In this document: positions 53,424-62,633 of the stretch, piece after piece
How positions within the stretch are numbered: the stretch's first letter is position 1
How the letters are laid out: the number at the start of each line of letters is the position of its first letter
Assembly: GCF_026410085.1 (NCBI RefSeq)
Contig: NZ_CP112866.1
Coordinates: 3,409,001-3,473,000, forward strand
DNA from: Pseudomonas quebecensis
Lineage (GTDB): Bacteria; Pseudomonadota; Gammaproteobacteria; Pseudomonadales; Pseudomonadaceae
Direction: 5' to 3'
Length of the DNA: 64,000 nt
Program-made: the position numbers and the translations under genes
Notes under the pieces: generated by a model
Seen by the model: the letters and a program-made list of their open reading frames with translations, nothing else
Told to the model about the DNA's origin: nothing
The model's database searches: none

Positions 53424-53468
53424 GTCAGTCTCCATCGGGCCTCGCCGCCTACCCTACTGCATCCATGG

Positions 53469-53675
53469 CTATTTTCGCAGCGGGTCCTGCCAAAAATGCT
53501 GATGACGCTCGCGCTCAACGTCAGCGCGGTTGAGACCAAGGTCCTTCAATGCGTCGTCGCTCAAAGTGGCCAGCAACTGACGCTCCTGATGCAATGCCTG
53601 CCACCGGCTCACGACCTGAAACAGCCCGGCAAACGGGCGCTTCGCCAACAGCACAAAACCTTTCTGACCTTTCAT
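53469..53675 (-). CDS. DUF1127 small protein
   Basis: A 68-residue basic protein ending with the DUF1127 core: LSDDALKDLGLNRADVERER. The N-terminal part FVLLAKRPFAGLFQVVSRWQ is amphipathic. Proteins of this family include small arginine-rich regulators acting on RNA in other bacteria; here the role is unknown. It is 70 bp divergent from a LysR gene. Confidence 0.88.
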   Translation of the reverse strand: MKGQKGFVLLAKRPFAGLFQVVSRWQALHQERQLLATLSDDALKDLGLNRADVERERHQHFWQDPLRK

Positions 53676-53745
53676 GCTGTCACCCTCCCTTGGGGATGAC
53701 GCCAGTGTGTGCGCGGGGCTATGATCAATCCAACGAATGTTTCTT

Positions 53746-54627
53746 ATGCAACACATCTCCGAGATTGATCAATTGTCCGGCTACCCAAGTATCGATACAG
53801 ACGTACTGCGCACCTTCGTGGCCATTGCCGATCATGGCGGTTTTACCCGCGCCGGTGAGTCGGTCAACCGCACTCAGTCGGCGGTAAGCATGCAGATGAA
53901 GCGCCTGGAGGAAGATGTGCTGCAGCGCAAGCTGTTTGAGCGCGAGGGTCGCCAGGTGCGATTGACGCCGGAGGGCCAGGTGTTGCTGGGGTATGCGCGG
54001 CGTATCCTCAAGCTGCACAGCGAAGTGTTCAACACCTTGCGTGAGCCGCATATGGTCGGGCTGGTGCGCATCGGCACGCCTGACGACTACGTGATGCGCT
54101 TCCTGCCGGGTATTCTCAAGCCATTTTCCAAGGCGTATCCGTTGATCCAGATCGAGATGCATTGTGAGTCGTCAGCGGTGCTGATGCAGCGACGGGATCT
54201 GGCGTTAACCGTGGTCAGCCGCGAGCCGGGCAACGAACTCGGCGAGCTGCTGCGTACCGAGCGCATGGTGTGGGCCGCGGCCCCGTGCTTTTGCGCGGAC
54301 GAACACGACGCGCTGCCACTGGCGGTGTCCGGCAACGATTGCGTCTATACCCAATGGACCCGCGCCGCGCTGGAGGCGGCCGGACGGGACTATCGCCTGG
54401 CCTATCACAGCACCAACGTCGCGGCGATCCAGGCGGTGGTCAACGCCGGGCTGGCGGTGATGATCTGCATGGAAAGCCTGGTGACCGAAGAGTTGCGCGT
54501 GCTCGGCAGCGACGAAGGCTTCCCGCCGCTGCCGTCGATGAACCTGCATTTGTTGCGCAACGCAACGATGACCTCGCCGATCACCGAATGCCTGGCCGAT
54601 TACATCCGTGAAGGCTTCAGACTTTGA
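53746..54627 (+). CDS. LysR-type regulator of the LrhA/HexA/PecT group
   Basis: A 293-residue regulator. The HTH (about 15-75) reads IDTDVLRTFVAIADHGGFTR, VNRTQSAVSMQMKRLEEDVL and LFEREGRQVRLTPEGQ, close to the LrhA/HexA group that controls motility and secreted products. The effector domain follows. An upstream ATG at 53737 is possible. Divergent from the DUF1127 gene, its most likely target. Its 3' end overlaps the convergent permease gene by 11 bp. Confidence 0.87.
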   Translation: MQHISEIDQLSGYPSIDTDVLRTFVAIADHGGFTRAGESVNRTQSAVSMQMKRLEEDVLQRKLFEREGRQVRLTPEGQVLLGYARRILKLHSEVFNTLREPHMVGLVRIGTPDDYVMRFLPGILKPFSKAYPLIQIEMHCESSAVLMQRRDLALTVVSREPGNELGELLRTERMVWAAAPCFCADEHDALPLAVSGNDCVYTQWTRAALEAAGRDYRLAYHSTNVAAIQAVVNAGLAVMICMESLVTEELRVLGSDEGFPPLPSMNLHLLRNATMTSPITECLADYIREGFRL

Positions 54628-55366
54628 ACATCAACATCACCGCACACGCCACCAGAAAGCCGCAGAACAAGCCGCGCAGCAGCCGTTCCGGCATCGCATG
54701 GGCGACTTTCACGCCCCAGCTGATGCTGAGCAACCCGCCGATGGCCAGCGGCATACCGATCATCCAATCCACTTCGTGATGCCAGGCATAGGCCACCAGG
54801 GTCACGCTGGTGCTGGGCAGCGCGAGCGCGAGCGACAAGCCTTGCGCGACTACCTGGGTCGTGCCGAACACGCTGGTCAATACGGGTGTGGCGACGACCG
54901 CGCCGCCGACCCCGAACAAACCACCCATGGAGCCGGACGCCGCACCCAACACGCCCAGCCACGGCCAGCTGTAGCGCATGTGCGCCGTAGGCGGCGCGTT
55001 GCGTGTGAACATGCGCAGCACGTTGTAAGCCGACAGCACCAGCAAAAACGCGATAAAGCCAATGCGCATCGCCCCGGCATCCAGACCAACCGCCCAGATC
55101 GATCCCAGCCAGGCGAAGATAAACCCCATCACGCCCAACGGTAAGGCGTGGCGCAATTCGATACGGTTGCGTTGATGATAGCGCCACAGCGCCAGCATCA
55201 CGTTGGGCACCACCATGACCAGCGCCGTGCCTTGGGCAATCTGTTGATCCAGGCCGAACAGCACGCCCAGCACCGGGATAGCAATCAGCCCGCCACCAAT
55301 GCCAAACAGCCCGCCGACCGTGCCGAGGGCCGCGCCCAATACCAGGTAAATCGCTACATCCAACAC
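54617..55366 (-). CDS. TauE/SafE-family sulfite/sulfonate exporter-like permease
   Basis: A 249-residue membrane protein with about eight helices in two repeats. Each carries the family glycine motif: GTVGGLFGIGGGLIAIPVL near residue 15 and GSMGGLFGVGGAVVATPVL near 150. It probably moves sulfite, sulfonates or organic anions. Start taken as GTG at 55366, preceded by CGGAG. Divergent from the second LysR gene, its probable regulator. Confidence 0.86.
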   Translation of the reverse strand: MLDVAIYLVLGAALGTVGGLFGIGGGLIAIPVLGVLFGLDQQIAQGTALVMVVPNVMLALWRYHQRNRIELRHALPLGVMGFIFAWLGSIWAVGLDAGAMRIGFIAFLLVLSAYNVLRMFTRNAPPTAHMRYSWPWLGVLGAASGSMGGLFGVGGAVVATPVLTSVFGTTQVVAQGLSLALALPSTSVTLVAYAWHHEVDWMIGMPLAIGGLLSISWGVKVAHAMPERLLRGLFCGFLVACAVMLMFKV

Positions 55367-55475
55367 CGTGTGTGACTCCGCATACCCCAAGACCTTGCAT
55401 GCTACGCAGTCGTGCCTGGCGCGGAAACGCACAGCAACGCACAATGGTTATGCCGATCTCGCACAAGCAGCCGCC

Positions 55476-56426
55476 ATGAATCCCAATACCCTGACCGATC
55501 AACTGAGTCTTTTCCTGGATGTGCTGGAGACCGGCAGTTTTTCCGCCGCCGCGCGTCGCCATCCGATCACGCCGTCGGCAGTGGCCCGGCGTATCGACAG
55601 CCTGGAAAATTCGGTTGGCAGTCGCCTGTTCCAACGCAGCACCCACGCGGTGGTGCCGACCCCGGCGGGCATGGCGTTTGCCGAGCGCGCGCGGCGGATT
55701 GTCAGCGAGCTGCAACTGGCGAGAGCCGAAGCGGTGTCCCTGAGTCACGCGCCGGAAGGCCTGATTCGGGTGGACGCGCCGGCGGCCTTCGGTCGACGTC
55801 ACCTGGCGCCGGTGATCGCCGACTTTCTCAACGTGTACCCCGGACTGGATGTGCACCTGCATCTGATCGACAGCTTCGTGGACATGCAGGGCGCACATCT
55901 GGGCAAAGTCGACCTGGTGCTGCGCGCCGGCCATATCGTCGATACGCGGCTGATCGCCACTCCTTTGGCCAGTATCGTGCGCATCGCCTGCGCCAGCCCG
56001 GCGTACCTGAAAAGTCGCGGCACGCCGACCCACCCTCGTGAATTGAGCGACCACGACGGCCTGGACTGGGATGGCCTGGCACCGATGTTCGCCTGGCGCT
56101 TCGAACTCGACGGGCGCCGTGCCACTTACCGCCCGCAGCGTATCCGCATGAGTGCCAACAACGCAGAGGCTCTGCTTTGCGGCGCGTTGGCCGGATTAGG
56201 TATCGCTCACCTGCCGACCTGGCTGGCCAGTGAATATCTGGTGCGCGGCGAACTGTTGCCCTTGTTCTGCCAGGAAGGCCTGCCCAACCCGGAAACCACC
56301 GGGATCTACGCGCTGCGCCTGGAACAGCAGCCCAATGCGCGCAGTCGTTTGTTGCTTGAGTACCTCAAGTCACGTTTCAGCCCGGTGCCGCCCTGGGACC
56401 TGGCGCTGCAAAGCGGGCTGATCTGA
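55476..56426 (+). CDS. LysR-family transcriptional regulator
   Basis: A 316-residue LysR regulator: HTH with LSLFLDVLETGSFSAAARRH, ITPSAVARRIDSLENSVG and LFQRSTHAVVPTPAGMAFAE, then a substrate-binding domain (RVDAPAAFGRRHLAPVIADF, LIDSFVDMQGAHLGKVDLVL). It is divergent from the TauE/SafE-type permease (109 bp between starts), so control of that gene is likely but not shown. Confidence 0.88.
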   Translation: MNPNTLTDQLSLFLDVLETGSFSAAARRHPITPSAVARRIDSLENSVGSRLFQRSTHAVVPTPAGMAFAERARRIVSELQLARAEAVSLSHAPEGLIRVDAPAAFGRRHLAPVIADFLNVYPGLDVHLHLIDSFVDMQGAHLGKVDLVLRAGHIVDTRLIATPLASIVRIACASPAYLKSRGTPTHPRELSDHDGLDWDGLAPMFAWRFELDGRRATYRPQRIRMSANNAEALLCGALAGLGIAHLPTWLASEYLVRGELLPLFCQEGLPNPETTGIYALRLEQQPNARSRLLLEYLKSRFSPVPPWDLALQSGLI

Positions 56427-56506
56427 ACGGCGGGTCAGAATTACCTGGCGCATTAAAGATTTGCCCGCTAGATTCAAAATCAGACCTATTTTTTAAGGCA
56501 CCACCC

Positions 56507-56959
56507 ATGAGCAAAAATCCCGCACCCTGCGAATCCTTGATGCTGGACAACCAGTTGTGCTTCGCGCTGCACTCCACCTCGCTGCTGATGACCAAGGTCT
56601 ACAAACCGTTGCTGCAAGCGCTTGGCCTGACCTATCCGCAGTACCTGGCCATGATGGTGTTGTGGGAAGAAGATGGGTTGACCGTCGGCGAAATCAGCAG
56701 CCGTCTGCTGACCGATCCGGGGTCTCTGACCCCCCTGCTCAAACGCCTGGAAGTAGAAGGCCTGCTCAGCCGTACCCGCAGTCGTGAAGATGAACGCGTA
56801 GTGGTGGTGGAGCTTACCGACGCCGGCCGCGCCTTGCAGGATAAGGCCATGGGCATTCCTCAGTGCATTCTTGGCGCCAGTGGTCTGGAGCTTGAGCAAT
56901 TGCGCAAGCTACAGGCTGACTTGCTGGCATTACGCGGCAACCTGCAGAACGCGATCTGA
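56507..56959 (+). CDS. ohrR: Organic-hydroperoxide sensing repressor OhrR (MarR family)
   Basis: A 150-residue MarR protein of the two-Cys OhrR class: C18 in LDNQLCFALHST is the peroxide-reactive cysteine and C120 in GIPQCILGASG the resolving one. The wing/HTH region includes TVGEISSRLLTDPGSLTPLL and RTRSREDERVVVVEL. It represses ohr until oxidised by organic peroxides. Gene order ohrR-ohr-efp-earP matches P. aeruginosa. Confidence 0.93.
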   Translation: MSKNPAPCESLMLDNQLCFALHSTSLLMTKVYKPLLQALGLTYPQYLAMMVLWEEDGLTVGEISSRLLTDPGSLTPLLKRLEVEGLLSRTRSREDERVVVVELTDAGRALQDKAMGIPQCILGASGLELEQLRKLQADLLALRGNLQNAI

Positions 56960-56975
56960 ACACCGCCACACCCAG

Positions 56976-57064
56976 GTGAGCGTGGGCTTGCGACCCCGTT
57001 AGCCTGGGGTCCGCCAGCCCGCCTGTCACTGACACACCGTCATCGGGCATAAGCCCTCTCCTAC
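56976..57064. repeat. REPIN-like repeat between ohrR and ohr
   Basis: Left arm GTGAGCGTGGGCTTGCGACC, spacer AGCCCGCCTGTCACTGACAC and right arm ATCGGGCATAAGCCCTCTCC. It shares spacer sequence and order with the element at 11740-11833, so both are copies of one dispersed family. Confidence 0.65.
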
Positions 57065-57105
57065 CCCCGGTTTGCAGTGCCTCAAAAAATAGTTGTGAAT
57101 TTATC

Positions 57106-57176
57106 TTGCGCACTAAACATTAGCGCTATACATTTGCTTTCACCAACTACTTAGCGCACAAACTTTTAGCGCTAAA
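57106..57176 (+). promoter_or_regulatory. ohr promoter with four GCGC-centred operator half-units
   Basis: TTGCGCA (57106-57112), TAGCGCTA (57121-57128), TTAGCGCA (57151-57158) and the perfect 12-bp palindrome TTTAGCGCTAAA (57165-57176) are arranged as two pairs, with GCGC centres 15 bp apart inside each pair and 31 bp between the pairs. A promoter TTGCGC-17-TACATT (57106-57134) would be covered by the first pair. OhrR is the obvious candidate to bind. Confidence 0.6.
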
Positions 57177-57194
57177 CAAATCGAGGGCTTTACT

Positions 57195-57614
57195 ATGCAA
57201 ACACTCTATACCGCATTAGCCACCGCCACCGGCGGCCGTGATGGTCGTGCTGTTTCCAGCGACAACATTCTCGATGTCAAACTTTCTACCCCCAAAGAAT
57301 TGGGCGGTGCCGGTGGCCAGGCCACTAACCCTGAACAATTGTTTGCCGCCGGTTATTCGGCTTGCTTCATCGGCGCGTTGAAGTTCGTCGCCGGCCAGAC
57401 CAAGCGCAAGGTCCCGGACAACGCGGCAATCACTGCCCACGTGGGCATCGGCCAGATCCCCGGCGGTTTCGGCCTGGACATCGATCTGCATATCAGCCTG
57501 CCCGGCCTGGCCCAGGATGACGCGCAAAGCCTGGTCGACGCGGCTCACCAGGTCTGCCCGTACTCCAACGCCACCCGTGGCAACGTTGATGTACGTCTGC
57601 ACGTAACCGTCTGA
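57195..57614 (+). CDS. ohr: Organic hydroperoxide resistance protein Ohr
   Basis: A 139-residue OsmC/Ohr-family thiol peroxidase: catalytic C57 in AAGYSACFIGAL and C121 in HQVCPYSNATRG, with R18 in GRDGRAVS stabilising the thiolate. It reduces fatty-acid and other organic peroxides, using lipoylated proteins as donor in characterised members. Followed after 27 bp by an esterase-like gene, probably co-transcribed. Confidence 0.96.
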   Translation: MQTLYTALATATGGRDGRAVSSDNILDVKLSTPKELGGAGGQATNPEQLFAAGYSACFIGALKFVAGQTKRKVPDNAAITAHVGIGQIPGGFGLDIDLHISLPGLAQDDAQSLVDAAHQVCPYSNATRGNVDVRLHVTV

Positions 57615-57641
57615 TCACCTCTGCCGCCCAAGGAGAAGCAC

Positions 57642-58658
57642 ATGAACACCATTGGTAAAGCGCTCACCGGCACCCTGCTCGCCCTGTCCATCGGCAACGC
57701 ATTTGCCGCAACCGGCGATGTGGAACACAGCACCCAGGCCTTTCTGGATGCGTTGAACAGCGGCACCGGCAAGCCGATCGAACAACTGACGCCCAAGGAA
57801 GCCCGCGCGGTGCTGACCGGAGCTCAGGCCGGGGTTAAGCTGACGCTGCCCGAGGCGGACGTGAGCCACAAAACCATCCAGGTCGACGGCCAGCCGCTGG
57901 ACCTGACCATCGTGCGTCCGGCCGGGGTCAAGGGCACATTGCCGGTGTTTATGTTCTTCCACGGTGGCGGCTGGGTGCTGGGGGATTATCCGACCCATGA
58001 ACGCCTGGTACGCGACCTGGTGGCAGGTTCGGGAGCCGCGGCGGTGTTCGTCAACTACACACCGTCACCCGAAGCGCATTACCCGGTGGCGATCAACCAG
58101 GCCTACGGGGCCACGAAGTGGGTGGCCGAGCACGGCAAGGAAATTAATGTCGACGGCAAGCGCCTGGCAGTGGCGGGCAACAGTGTCGGCGGCAACATGG
58201 CTGCAGTGGTCAGCCTGATGGCCAAAGACAAGGGCACGCCGGCGATCAAGTTCCAACTGCTGTTGTGGCCGGTGACGGATGCCAACTTCGAGACGGCTTC
58301 GTACAACCAATACGCCGAAGGGTACTTTCTCACCAGGAACATGATGAAGTGGTTCTGGGACAACTACACCACCGACCCTAAACAGCGCGCCGAGATCTAC
58401 GCCTCACCGCTGCGCGCCACCACCGCACAACTTAAAGGCCTGCCGCCGGCCATGGTGCAGACCGCCAGCGCCGACGTGCTGCGCGACGAGGGCGAGGCCT
58501 ATGCCCGTAAGTTGGATGAAGCCGGGGTACCGGTGACGGCTGTGCGCTACAACGGCATGATCCACGATTACGGGTTGCTCAACGTAGTCAGCCAGGTGCC
58601 GGCGGTGCGTTCGGCACTGCTGCAGGCGTCGGATGAGCTTAAGCAACACCTGAAGTAA
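57642..58658 (+). CDS. Secreted alpha/beta-hydrolase (acetyl-esterase type)
   Basis: A 338-residue exported hydrolase of the hormone-sensitive lipase group. Signal peptide to about residue 22 (ALSIGNAFA-A), oxyanion motif FFHGGGWVLG near residue 105, nucleophile motif GNSVGGNMA near 182, and Asp/His near SADVLRDEGEAY and GMIHDYG. The role next to ohr is unknown; such pairs recur in pseudomonads and may process lipid-derived products. A shared terminator lies after it. Confidence 0.88.
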   Translation: MNTIGKALTGTLLALSIGNAFAATGDVEHSTQAFLDALNSGTGKPIEQLTPKEARAVLTGAQAGVKLTLPEADVSHKTIQVDGQPLDLTIVRPAGVKGTLPVFMFFHGGGWVLGDYPTHERLVRDLVAGSGAAAVFVNYTPSPEAHYPVAINQAYGATKWVAEHGKEINVDGKRLAVAGNSVGGNMAAVVSLMAKDKGTPAIKFQLLLWPVTDANFETASYNQYAEGYFLTRNMMKWFWDNYTTDPKQRAEIYASPLRATTAQLKGLPPAMVQTASADVLRDEGEAYARKLDEAGVPVTAVRYNGMIHDYGLLNVVSQVPAVRSALLQASDELKQHLK

Positions 58659-58674
58659 TCAAGCAGCGCCCACG

Positions 58675-58705
58675 AAAAAGCCCGACGCTAGGTCGGGCTT
58701 TTTTT
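58675..58705. terminator. Bidirectional terminator between the esterase and efp genes
   Basis: AAAAAGCCCGAC (58675-58686) pairs with GTCGGGCTTTTT (58692-58703), 5-base loop, T-run extended to 58705; the A-run gives a T-tract for the opposite strand as well. Confidence 0.92.
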
Positions 58706-58724
58706 CGTATCGGCACAGCCAGAA

Positions 58725-59297
58725 TTACTTCTTGGCGCGACCTTTGTACGAACCACCTTCGCGGGTGTCGATTTCGATCAGGTCGTCGATTTCGATGAAA
58801 TCGGCCACTTGCAGTTCGGTGCCGTTGCTCAGTTTGGCAGGCTTCATCACCTTGCCGGAAGTGTCGCCACGGGCGGAACCTTCGGTGTAGGCAACCTTAC
58901 GCACGATAGTGGTCGGCAGCTCTACGGAAACCAGGCGCTCTTCGAAGAAAATCGCTTCGCAGACGTCTTCCATGCCTTCTTCGATGAACGGCAGAACGGC
59001 TTCGATATCTTCAGCGTTCAGCTCGTACATGGTGTAGTCGGTGGTGTCCATGAACGTGTAGGTGTCGCCGCTGATGAAGGACAGGGTCGCTTCTTTGCGG
59101 TCGAGGATCACGTCGTCCAGTTTGTCGTCGGCGCTGTAGACGATCTCGGTCTTGTAACCGGTCAGCAGGTTCTTCAGCTTGGTCTTCATGATTGCGCTGT
59201 TACGACCAGACTTGGTGAACTCAGCTTTCTGAACCAGCCAAGGGTCGTTTTCGAGACGGATCACTGTACCGGGTTTCAGTTCTTTACCAGTTTTCAT
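58725..59297 (-). CDS. efp: Translation elongation factor P, arginine-rhamnosylated type
   Basis: A 190-residue EF-P that relieves ribosome stalling at polyproline. Domain I has the tip loop TKSGRNSAI, with arginine at position 32 in place of lysine. EF-Ps with Arg32 are activated by EarP with dTDP-rhamnose; the earP gene follows upstream on the same strand, 49 bp away. The C-terminal OB domains are normal ([27 protein letters not shown]). Confidence 0.96.
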   Translation of the reverse strand: MKTGKELKPGTVIRLENDPWLVQKAEFTKSGRNSAIMKTKLKNLLTGYKTEIVYSADDKLDDVILDRKEATLSFISGDTYTFMDTTDYTMYELNAEDIEAVLPFIEEGMEDVCEAIFFEERLVSVELPTTIVRKVAYTEGSARGDTSGKVMKPAKLSNGTELQVADFIEIDDLIEIDTREGGSYKGRAKK

Positions 59298-59346
59298 TAC
59301 GTATATCCGAAATTTGGATGGGATTTACAAAAATCAAGGTCGCGTA

Positions 59347-60480
59347 TCATATCCAACTTTCATAAAACTGTACCAGCGCCGTCGCAAGATCGGTCTGCAA
59401 CCCCTGTTCCAGACACCATGTTTGGGCGTGTTGGCTCACCTCCGGCCAATGTTCCAGCAGCATTTTCCACGCTTGAGCCATATCGGCCTCCGTGTTCCAG
59501 GCTTGCCAAAGCCCGATCAACGCCGCCCTTGCCGCCGCCGATAAGGCGGCGGTGTACAGCTCAAGGAAGGCATCGAGCTTATCGAGGTGAATGTCTTCGT
59601 CCTGACGGTAGATGTGCCACAGCAGCGGGCGCCCGGCCCATTGGGCGCGCACGAACGAGTCTTCGCCGCGTACGGCGTTGAAGTCGCAGCACCACAACAG
59701 GCGGTCATATTGCTCCTGGCGCACGAACGCAATGACCTGCACGGTCAGTGATCCGCGCTGCTGGATGTCGCCCGCTGTCAGACGGTCCAGGCCCAGCCAG
59801 CGCTGCACATCGCCAAGAATGCGCCCCTCGGGAACCAACAGATGAGTAGCACGCCCGTCCGTCGATAACACTTCCAGCCAACTGGCCAGTCCGGCGTTTT
59901 CGTAGGCAAACAGAGAGATCAGCCGCGCACCGACTGCGGGATACACGCCGAGGGACTGTAGGAAATATTGCTGCGCACTGACATCCTGCTGAAACTCCCT
60001 ACGTCGCTCCAGCAATCCCGCCTCACGCAACAGACCGCCCGTGCCGGGCCGGAACCCGGGAAAGAAGAAGTACTTCTGCACGCCCTTGAACTTCACCGAC
60101 GGCAGCTTGTGACACCCTACCACCCACTCTTCGGCACTGAGGTAATCCAGGTTCATCCACAATGGCGTGCGTTCACGTGCGGCCATACCTTCCATGTAGT
60201 CAGGCGGCAACTGGCACGCGAACGCGGCGATCACCACATCCGCCGCAGGCGCGTCCACCCACTCGGCCGGCCAATGACGCACTTCGACGCCTTCCTGCCA
60301 TTGCATGCCTTGCCGCACATCAATGTCCGGGCACATGCGCTCGAAGGCGCGCAGGTCATCGACCCACAAGCGCACGTCACAACGGTGCTCAACCACCAAT
60401 TGGCGGGCCAGGCGCCAGGTCACGCCGATGTCGCCGTAGTTATCGACAACGCTGCAAAAAATATCCCAGCGGGCTTTCAT
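59347..60480 (-). CDS. earP: EF-P arginine rhamnosyltransferase EarP
   Basis: A 377-residue GT-B glycosyltransferase (DUF2331) that transfers rhamnose from dTDP-rhamnose to Arg32 of EF-P. The catalytic aspartates D13 and D17 are in SVVDNYGDIGVTWRLARQL, and the donor-site acidic motif is in NAVRGEDSFVRAQWAG near residue 270. The start at 60480 matches the known length. It is upstream of efp, so enzyme and substrate are made together. Confidence 0.95.
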   Translation of the reverse strand: MKARWDIFCSVVDNYGDIGVTWRLARQLVVEHRCDVRLWVDDLRAFERMCPDIDVRQGMQWQEGVEVRHWPAEWVDAPAADVVIAAFACQLPPDYMEGMAARERTPLWMNLDYLSAEEWVVGCHKLPSVKFKGVQKYFFFPGFRPGTGGLLREAGLLERRREFQQDVSAQQYFLQSLGVYPAVGARLISLFAYENAGLASWLEVLSTDGRATHLLVPEGRILGDVQRWLGLDRLTAGDIQQRGSLTVQVIAFVRQEQYDRLLWCCDFNAVRGEDSFVRAQWAGRPLLWHIYRQDEDIHLDKLDAFLELYTAALSAAARAALIGLWQAWNTEADMAQAWKMLLEHWPEVSQHAQTWCLEQGLQTDLATALVQFYESWI

Positions 60481-60612
60481 TCCGGGCTCCATCGATCAAA
60501 GGCTCGATTGTCCGCATAAATGCGCGGATGCAGAAGGCTTGATCGCGATTATTCTGCACAGTGGCTGTGCGACAATCGCCGTCACGCCGTCAATGCCTGC
60601 CAGGAGGCCGCC

Positions 60613-60981
60613 ATGTCTGACCGTCCGTTATCGCCGTTCAAGCTGATACTCGCCATTGCCCTCGGCCTTTGGCTGGGGTTCGTCGCCATTGCGCTGACCA
60701 CCTGGCTGGCTTCACGCTACCTGTTCCCTCAAGCGTTGGCGCCCATCGCCCAGGCGGTGCAAGAGGTGGGCAAGCCCGCCGCCGCCGCGCCGCAGCCGCC
60801 CAACCCAATGTTCGAGCAGTATCAGCAGAACCTGCAGAAACAGGAACAACAGCAGGCGCTCTATCAGGCGCGTAATAACGCGCGCAATCTGTCCAACCCC
60901 AAATGCCAGTTCTGGCTGCAACAGGACCAGAACGCACCGAACGAGAAGTCCCGGGCCAATGTCCTGCAATTCTGCGATTGA
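60613..60981 (+). CDS. Small membrane-anchored hypothetical protein
   Basis: A 122-residue protein with one helix (FKLILAIALGLWLGFVAIAL), a Pro/Ala stretch (GKPAAAAPQPPNPMF) and a Gln/Asn-rich C-terminus (YQQNLQKQEQQQALYQARNN) ending in two cysteines (NPKCQFW, VLQFCD), probably in the periplasm. AGGAGG precedes the ATG. It overlaps the next gene by 1 bp (TGATG). I recognise no family. Confidence 0.72.
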   Translation: MSDRPLSPFKLILAIALGLWLGFVAIALTTWLASRYLFPQALAPIAQAVQEVGKPAAAAPQPPNPMFEQYQQNLQKQEQQQALYQARNNARNLSNPKCQFWLQQDQNAPNEKSRANVLQFCD

Positions 60982-61469
60982 TGACTATGAATAAACACGC
61001 TGTCCACACACTCATTCTGGAAAAGCTCGGCGATGATCTCGACATCGCCCAACGGGCCGCGCAGACCGCGTACGAAACCGCGACCCACGAAGAAAACATC
61101 GCCGAGAACAAATACGACACGCTGGGGCTGGAGGCCTCTTACCTGGCAGCCGGGCAGGCTAAACGGGTTGAGGAAATCAAACAGGCGCTGACGCTGTGCC
61201 AGAACCTGCAACTGCGGGCATACGATGACCAGCGCGGCATAGAAGTCGGCGCGCTATTGGGCCTGGAAGATGACAACGGGCGCCAGCAGTGGCTGTTCCT
61301 GGCGCCCGATGGGGCGGGGTTGAAAGTGGACGTGGTGGGCCAGCCGGTCACCGTCATTACCCCGCGCTCGCCTCTGGGCAAAAACCTGCTGGGCAAATTC
61401 GAAGGGGATGACGTGGAGATTCTGGTGGCAGGCGCTCGGCAACACTTCACGGTTACCGAGGCCAAATAA
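60981..61469 (+). CDS. GreA/GreB-family-like protein
   Basis: A 162-residue protein with an N-terminal antiparallel helical region (residues 5-75) and a C-terminal GreA/GreB-type domain (IEVGALLGLEDDNGRQQWLF, VDVVGQPVTVITPRSPLGKN). The helix turn contains THEENIAENKYD, which resembles the acidic tip D..EN..Y of Gre factors, so entry into the RNA polymerase secondary channel is possible. ATG at 60981 or 60987. Paralog of the true Gre proteins; function not established. Confidence 0.72.
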   Translation: MTMNKHAVHTLILEKLGDDLDIAQRAAQTAYETATHEENIAENKYDTLGLEASYLAAGQAKRVEEIKQALTLCQNLQLRAYDDQRGIEVGALLGLEDDNGRQQWLFLAPDGAGLKVDVVGQPVTVITPRSPLGKNLLGKFEGDDVEILVAGARQHFTVTEAK

Positions 61470-61476
61470 CTTGAGC

Positions 61477-61523
61477 GCGCGCTCGAATCACCTAAGGACG
61501 CAAAGGTGATTCGAACGGCGCGC
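61477..61523. repeat. Long imperfect hairpin between the Gre-like gene and cysB
   Basis: GCGCGC-TCGAATCACCT (61477-61493) and AGGTGATTCGA-ACG-GCGCGC (61504-61523) pair over 17 bp with one 3-base bulge and a 10-base loop. No T-tract follows on either strand, so it is not a standard terminator, although it separates two convergent genes. Confidence 0.7.
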
Positions 61524-61555
61524 TATCGCAAAACGGCCGCCACGGGCCGGGCCAA

Positions 61556-62539
<984 letters not shown>

Positions 62540-62633
62540 TCAAAGCAGATAGACGCCACGGGTATCAGCGACGGTATATAACTATATTAAAGGTTTGGAG
62601 GATAAATCTAGAACTTTTTATCCTTTACTCAAC

